From assembly GCA_030695725.1 (NCBI GenBank), contig JAUYPN010000053.1, forward strand, positions 1-7,317: a DNA stretch of 7,317 bases. Direction: 5' to 3'. Positions 5,953-7,317 of this stretch are shown here, piece by piece. The notes under the pieces were generated by a model, which had not been told where the DNA came from, did no database searches, and worked only from the letters and a program-made list of their open reading frames with translations. Numbering within the stretch: the first letter of the stretch is position 1; each line of letters begins with the position of its first letter. The DNA comes from Candidatus Omnitrophota bacterium (GTDB taxonomy: Bacteria; Omnitrophota; Gorgyraeia; 2-01-FULL-45-10). The position numbers were made by a program, and so were the translations under genes.

Positions 5953-6729
5953 CTAAATCCTCTTATCGACCCAGAACCATATATCCTGAAATACCTTCTC
6001 TTTACCGAGCTCTATCGAGAGCGCATGATACATCCCCGGGTACTCGATCAGCGTCTTATCCGGGCATTTTAATCTGCCGAAAACCTTTACGCTCGCTTGG
6101 CTATAGACGAGCAGATCATGCCCCGCAACGAGAAAGAGAAGCGGTGAGTCTATCCGCATTCTAGATAACCTCATGCGTAACTGCGTGATAAATATATCGA
6201 AGAGCACCTGCGAGGTGGACATCACGTCCTTATCGTAAGTCGTTTCTATCATCTTTAAATAGGCGGGATCGCGCGTACACATATCGGAACTTACGGGTAA
6301 TGTGCATCTTTTATTTCTATCATAGAAAAGCGGAAGGAATATCCTGAAATAATCTTTTAACTTCAAAGGCGTTTTGCTGTTGAAGGCGGGGGCGATGCAT
6401 ACGAGGCCGTCGAAAAGAGCCTGGTTTTTTAGCGCCATCAATAATATTATGAGAGCGCCCATGCTCTCTCCTACGGCGAATATCTTCTTCCCAGGGTTAT
6501 CTTCCTTTACTTTGACGAGGAGATTATTTATGACATCAAAAAATTCGGCGAAAGATCTATGTTCTCTTAGGTCTACGGCGTATGAAGAGAGATTGTTCTT
6601 TAGAGATTCCGAAGCGAAGGATTCCCACCACGAAGAATTAGCGCCCAGGCCGTGGATCAGAAGAAGTTTGGCCTTAGGCGACGGAGAAGCCCAGACTTTA
6701 TAGGATATGCCGCTGCCTGGTATAGCCAT
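5953..6729 (-). CDS. Alpha/beta hydrolase of the monoacylglycerol lipase/lysophospholipase type (Hydrolase_4)
   Basis: The 258-residue protein has the alpha/beta hydrolase landmarks: H-G-L-G oxyanion segment at 26-29, nucleophile elbow G-E-S-M-G with S89, acid D205 in A-G-H-D, and H235 in Y-H-A-L. Together these form a complete Ser-Asp-His triad. The G-E/H-S-M-G elbow and the M-Y-H-A-L histidine segment are typical of monoacylglycerol lipases and lysophospholipases; R55-E-H replaces the usual D-L-R-G-H-G. There is no signal peptide, so it probably acts in the cytoplasm. It lies 6 bp after the diiron gene and its TAG touches the glpK ATG, so release of glycerol from monoacylglycerol for GlpK is an attractive but inferred role. 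An AAGGA lies only 3 nt before the ATG, a short spacing. Other esters remain possible substrates. Confidence 0.88.
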   Translation of the reverse strand: MAIPGSGISYKVWASPSPKAKLLLIHGLGANSSWWESFASESLKNNLSSYAVDLREHRSFAEFFDVINNLLVKVKEDNPGKKIFAVGESMGALIILLMALKNQALFDGLVCIAPAFNSKTPLKLKDYFRIFLPLFYDRNKRCTLPVSSDMCTRDPAYLKMIETTYDKDVMSTSQVLFDIFITQLRMRLSRMRIDSPLLFLVAGHDLLVYSQASVKVFGRLKCPDKTLIEYPGMYHALSIELGKEKVFQDIWFWVDKRI

Positions 6730-6735
6730 TATTCC

Positions 6736-7215
6736 TTATTTGGCGTATTTTACCTTGAGTTCGGACAGATAGATAAGATGCTTCTTCTCTTCGCTTATAA
6801 GCTCTTCCACTTTCTCCCTGTTCGGGCCCATCATGTATTTTAAGAGCTCCGAAAAAAAGAGTATCGCGTCCTTTTCAAATCCTATTCCGTACTGTATGGC
6901 GGTGAGAGAGTCTTTCACATTTTTAGCGAACCACTGGGCCGATACCTGCTTATAAAGCATATCGTCGACCACGAACTTCATGTAGGCGGCAAATTCGCCC
7001 TGATAAGATTCCTTGATCTCGTATGTCTCGGTAGAATTGCGTATATCCGTAAATTTCTTCACGTGTTCGTCTTCCCAGCCGCGCAGGCGGGAGAAGAGGT
7101 CCTTCATATCTTTCTCTTTGAACTTGTCCGCCGCGTAACCGTAGAAGTCCCTGCGCTTCTTTTCCTTCGCTATGCCCATATCTATGATCTCAGCAGCATT
7201 GAATACGTTCGCCAC
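6736..7215 (-). CDS. Ferritin-like diiron protein, rubrerythrin-type without a rubredoxin domain
   Basis: An all-helical protein of about 159 residues. Numbered from the upstream GTG (7218), the putative iron ligands are E19 in A-K-E-K-K-R-R-D-F-Y, an E49-x-x-H52 pair in W-E-D-E-H, E115 in G-F-E-K-D-A, and E144-x-x-H147 in S-E-E-K-K-H. Two E-x-x-H pairs plus single glutamates on alternate helices are the four-helix-bundle diiron signature. There is no cysteine, so no rubredoxin domain and no redox disulfide. Family members handle peroxide or iron in anaerobes; its presence ahead of a flavin dehydrogenase operon suggests protection from peroxide (inference). Two consecutive GTG codons are possible starts. 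The second (7215) is chosen because AGGAGG lies 6 nt upstream, against 3 nt for 7218. Confidence 0.88.
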   Translation of the reverse strand: MANVFNAAEIIDMGIAKEKKRRDFYGYAADKFKEKDMKDLFSRLRGWEDEHVKKFTDIRNSTETYEIKESYQGEFAAYMKFVVDDMLYKQVSAQWFAKNVKDSLTAIQYGIGFEKDAILFFSELLKYMMGPNREKVEELISEEKKHLIYLSELKVKYAK

Positions 7216-7221
7216 CACAAA

Positions 7222-7227
7222 CCTCCT
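7222..7227 (-). promoter_or_regulatory. Consensus Shine-Dalgarno AGGAGG of the first operon gene
   Basis: A full AGGAGG precedes two tandem GTG codons. The spacing is 3 nt to the first and 6 nt to the second, favouring the second as start. It is the strongest ribosome site in the window, whereas downstream genes rely largely on coupling. Confidence 0.75.
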
Positions 7228-7245
7228 ATTAACATGATCGCCCCA

Positions 7246-7251
7246 ATTATA
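7246..7251 (-). promoter_or_regulatory. Perfect TATAAT -10 box of the diiron/lipase/glp operon
   Basis: TATAAT lies about 28 nt upstream of the GTG start region, which predicts a leader of about 20 nt. No good -35 is found at 16-19 bp upstream (the region reads TTATTAA). The TTGACG present at 10 bp is too close, so an activator-dependent promoter is possible. A GCCTTAGGC palindrome (7255-7263) sits just upstream. Confidence 0.5.
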
Positions 7252-7263
7252 CGGCCTAAGGCG

Positions 7264-7311
7264 TCAATTTAATAACTCTAATAGCTCTTCGAAGTCTTTT
7301 TCCGTTTTCAT
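7264..7311 (-). pseudogene. Short 15-codon reading frame, possible remnant of a nucleotidyltransferase-type gene
   Basis: An ATG at 7311-7309 opens M-K-T-E-K-D-F-E-E-L-L-E-L-L-N and ends at TGA (7266-7264). An AAGGA directly abuts the ATG. The peptide resembles the N-terminus of AbiEii-like/MNT nucleotidyltransferases (F-E-E-L-L-x-L-L-N-K), after which the family continues with a V-K-Y-x-x-x-G-G-Y-A segment that is absent here. With only 15 residues this may be a decayed gene start, a leader peptide or chance. Another frame reads open from the window edge to a TAG near 7256, so the area could instead be the end of an upstream gene. Confidence 0.25.
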
Positions 7312-7317
7312 TCCTTA

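Noticed and set aside
5781..6164. A 127-codon plus-strand frame overlapping glpK and the hydrolase
   Set aside because: It runs antisense to two well-supported genes, and its Arg/Ser/Pro-rich composition is typical of a shadow frame.
7240..7272. TTGACG as the -35 partner of the TATAAT box
   Set aside because: The spacing is only 10 bp, far below the 16-19 bp needed for sigma70 recognition.

Overview
All the coding content lies on the minus strand, so the window reads from right to left. It looks like a bacterial chromosome segment from an uncultivated anaerobe. The style of the soluble histidine kinase, the heavy use of ATA isoleucine codons and a REP-like inverted repeat at a gene end all remind me of Omnitrophota (PVC-related) metagenome genomes. 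That assignment is memory-based and only moderately likely.

Right part (7317 to 1638): a short orphan reading frame at the edge is followed by a perfect TATAAT box, a strong AGGAGG ribosome site and a tightly packed six-gene operon. In transcription order it encodes a cysteine-free ferritin-like/rubrerythrin-type diiron protein, an alpha/beta hydrolase of the monoacylglycerol lipase type, glycerol kinase (glpK), an FAD-dependent glycerol-3-phosphate dehydrogenase with a C-terminal BFD-like [2Fe-2S] domain (glpA), an FAD/NAD(P)-binding oxidoreductase, and a small four-cysteine DUF1667 protein. Gaps are 6, 0, 0 and 8 bp, then a 4-bp overlap. The simplest reading is a route from acylglycerol or glycerol to glycerol 3-phosphate and then dihydroxyacetone phosphate. 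Electrons would leave through a soluble flavin/Fe-S/NAD-type complex rather than the membrane GlpABC complex. No glycerol facilitator or glp regulator is present in the window.

The glpA/oxidoreductase junction carries a 17-bp perfect inverted repeat with a 25-nt centre, resembling RAYT-associated REP elements. It is read in frame and supplies about the last 21 residues of GlpA.

Middle (1448-1637): a 190-bp intergenic region with no recognisable gene and no GC-rich terminator. It holds up to three minus-strand sigma70-type promoters, two of them overlapped by inverted repeats, plus a small repeat-like segment.

Left part (1447 to 1): a two-gene two-component unit. It consists of a cytosolic histidine kinase with a coiled-coil N-terminus and a degenerate GGDEF-like C-terminal domain, then, 2 bp later, the N-terminal part of a response regulator that runs off the window.
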